Assembly: GCA_005883585.1 (NCBI GenBank) | Contig: VBFD01000039.1 | Location: 1 to 14,113 of the forward strand | DNA: 14,113 nucleotides | From: UBA10449 sp005883585 | GTDB taxonomy: Bacteria > Chloroflexota > Dormibacteria > Dormibacterales > Dormibacteraceae | Direction of reading: 5' to 3' | Shown here: piece after piece, positions 13,936 to 14,113 of the stretch | Layout of the letters: each line of letters begins with the position of its first letter | How positions within the stretch are numbered: the stretch's first letter is position 1 | The notes under the pieces: generated by a model | Told to the model about the DNA's origin: nothing | The model's input: the letters and a program-made list of their open reading frames with translations, nothing else | Database searches by the model: none | Made by a program: the position numbers and the translations under genes

Positions 13936-13985
13936 ACATACGGTGTAAACTTATGGCGTAAGTCTTGCACATACAGTGTAAGTTT
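13936..13985. promoter_or_regulatory. TetR-type operator region between divergent genes
   Basis: Two related 17-base elements, ACATACGGTGTAAACTT (13936-13952) and ACATACAGTGTAAGTTT (13969-13985), repeat with a 33-base period. The second contains ACATACAGTGTAAGT, palindromic at six of seven pairs, and ACTTATGGCGTAAGT (13949-13963) between them is also palindromic at six of seven. Such TACA/TGTA-type dyads between a TetR gene and its divergent target are typical operators. A perfect TTGACA (minus strand, 13985-13990) adjoins and may be a -35, though no good -10 sits 17 bases from it. Confidence 0.65.
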
Positions 13986-13990
13986 GTCAA

Positions 13991-13996
13991 GAGGAG
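13991..13996 (+). promoter_or_regulatory. Shine-Dalgarno site of the TetR gene
   Basis: GAGGAG ends 7 bases before the TTG at 14004, which supports this unusual start. The nearer ATG at 13997 is in a different frame. Confidence 0.7.
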
Positions 13997-14003
13997 ATGC
14001 ACG

Positions 14004-14113
14004 TTGACTGCCCATGCCGAGCCCAGCGCCAAGCCCCGAACCCCATTGAGCAGGGAGCGTGTGCTACGCGCCGCCCTTGCGCTGGCCGACAAGAGCGGGA
14101 TCGAGTCGCTCAC
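14004..14113 (+). CDS. TetR-family regulator, N-terminal start only (cut by window edge)
   Basis: Thirty-six codons are visible from the TTG at 14004. The product begins MTAHAEPSAKPRTPLSRERV and continues LRAALALADKSGIESLT, the first helix and turn of the TetR DNA-binding domain (pattern ...R..VL.AAL.LAD..G...LT). The PLSRERVL form is common in the subgroup with the TetR_C ligand domain, but that part lies beyond the window. The GAGGAG site at 13991-13996 supports the start. It is divergent from DUF4386-cupin and probably represses both that unit and itself through the palindromes in between. Family likely; ligand unknown. Confidence 0.8.
   Translation, partial: MTAHAEPSAKPRTPLSRERVLRAALALADKSGIESL

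Noticed and set aside
13190..14113. 307-codon minus frame running through the DUF4386 gene and the operator region
   Set aside because: It is Arg-rich, crosses the operator region and the TetR start, and lacks any domain; the DUF4386 frame explains the region.

Overview
The window is GC-rich, densely packed bacterial chromosome. The gene set fits an uncultured Chloroflexota/Dormibacterota-like or deep actinobacterial lineage: rplI-dnaB-purA, a membrane-anchored YvcK, DUF5808- and DUF4386-like proteins, and a PAP2_3 lipid enzyme. This placement is inference; there is no rRNA or other marker here to settle it. Many starts are GTG or TTG, and most have no Shine-Dalgarno sequence. Several unit-leading genes instead have a TANNNT-like -10 box a few bases before the start, which suggests leaderless transcripts.

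Layout. 1-600 (-): N-terminal part of an MFS transporter, cut by the window edge. 666-6634 (+): a tight housekeeping run of a YkvA-like protein, ribosomal protein bL9 (rplI), replicative helicase dnaB, adenylosuccinate synthetase purA and an AlkZ/YcaQ-like winged-helix protein. dnaB carries a 429-residue intein with a LAGLIDADG homing endonuclease whose visible catalytic residues are intact. 6631-7626 (-): a stand-alone membrane protein resembling RnfD/NqrB. 7678-10338 (+): a membrane-anchored Asp-box beta-propeller, a RidA-family protein and a PAP2_3 phosphatase/transferase. 10313-11587 (-): YvcK/GlmR with two added N-terminal membrane helices, overlapping the PAP2 gene tail to tail. 11654-12031 (+): a small DUF5808-like protein.

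12170-12244 (+) is tRNA-Gln(CUG) with an encoded CCA. Downstream are a strong 12-bp inverted repeat, a conserved small protein of unknown function (12453-12803), and an exact 14-bp inverted copy of the tRNA 3' end at 12828-12841. 12849-13920 (-) is a two-gene unit of a DUF4386 membrane protein and a cupin. It is divergent from the start of a TetR regulator (14004 to the window end), with TetR-type palindromes in the gap.

Working together: rplI-dnaB-purA join translation, replication and purine synthesis in one apparent transcription unit, and DnaB should be active only after protein splicing. The right-end divergon looks like a self-contained TetR-controlled membrane protein plus cupin unit. 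No CRISPR array, insertion sequence, rRNA or replication origin was seen. No stretch over 300 bases lacks a gene; the longest gap (12245-12452) holds the inverted repeat and a possible gene remnant. The most unusual items are the DnaB intein, the inverted tRNA-end copy, the leaderless-promoter pattern and the stand-alone Rnf-like protein.
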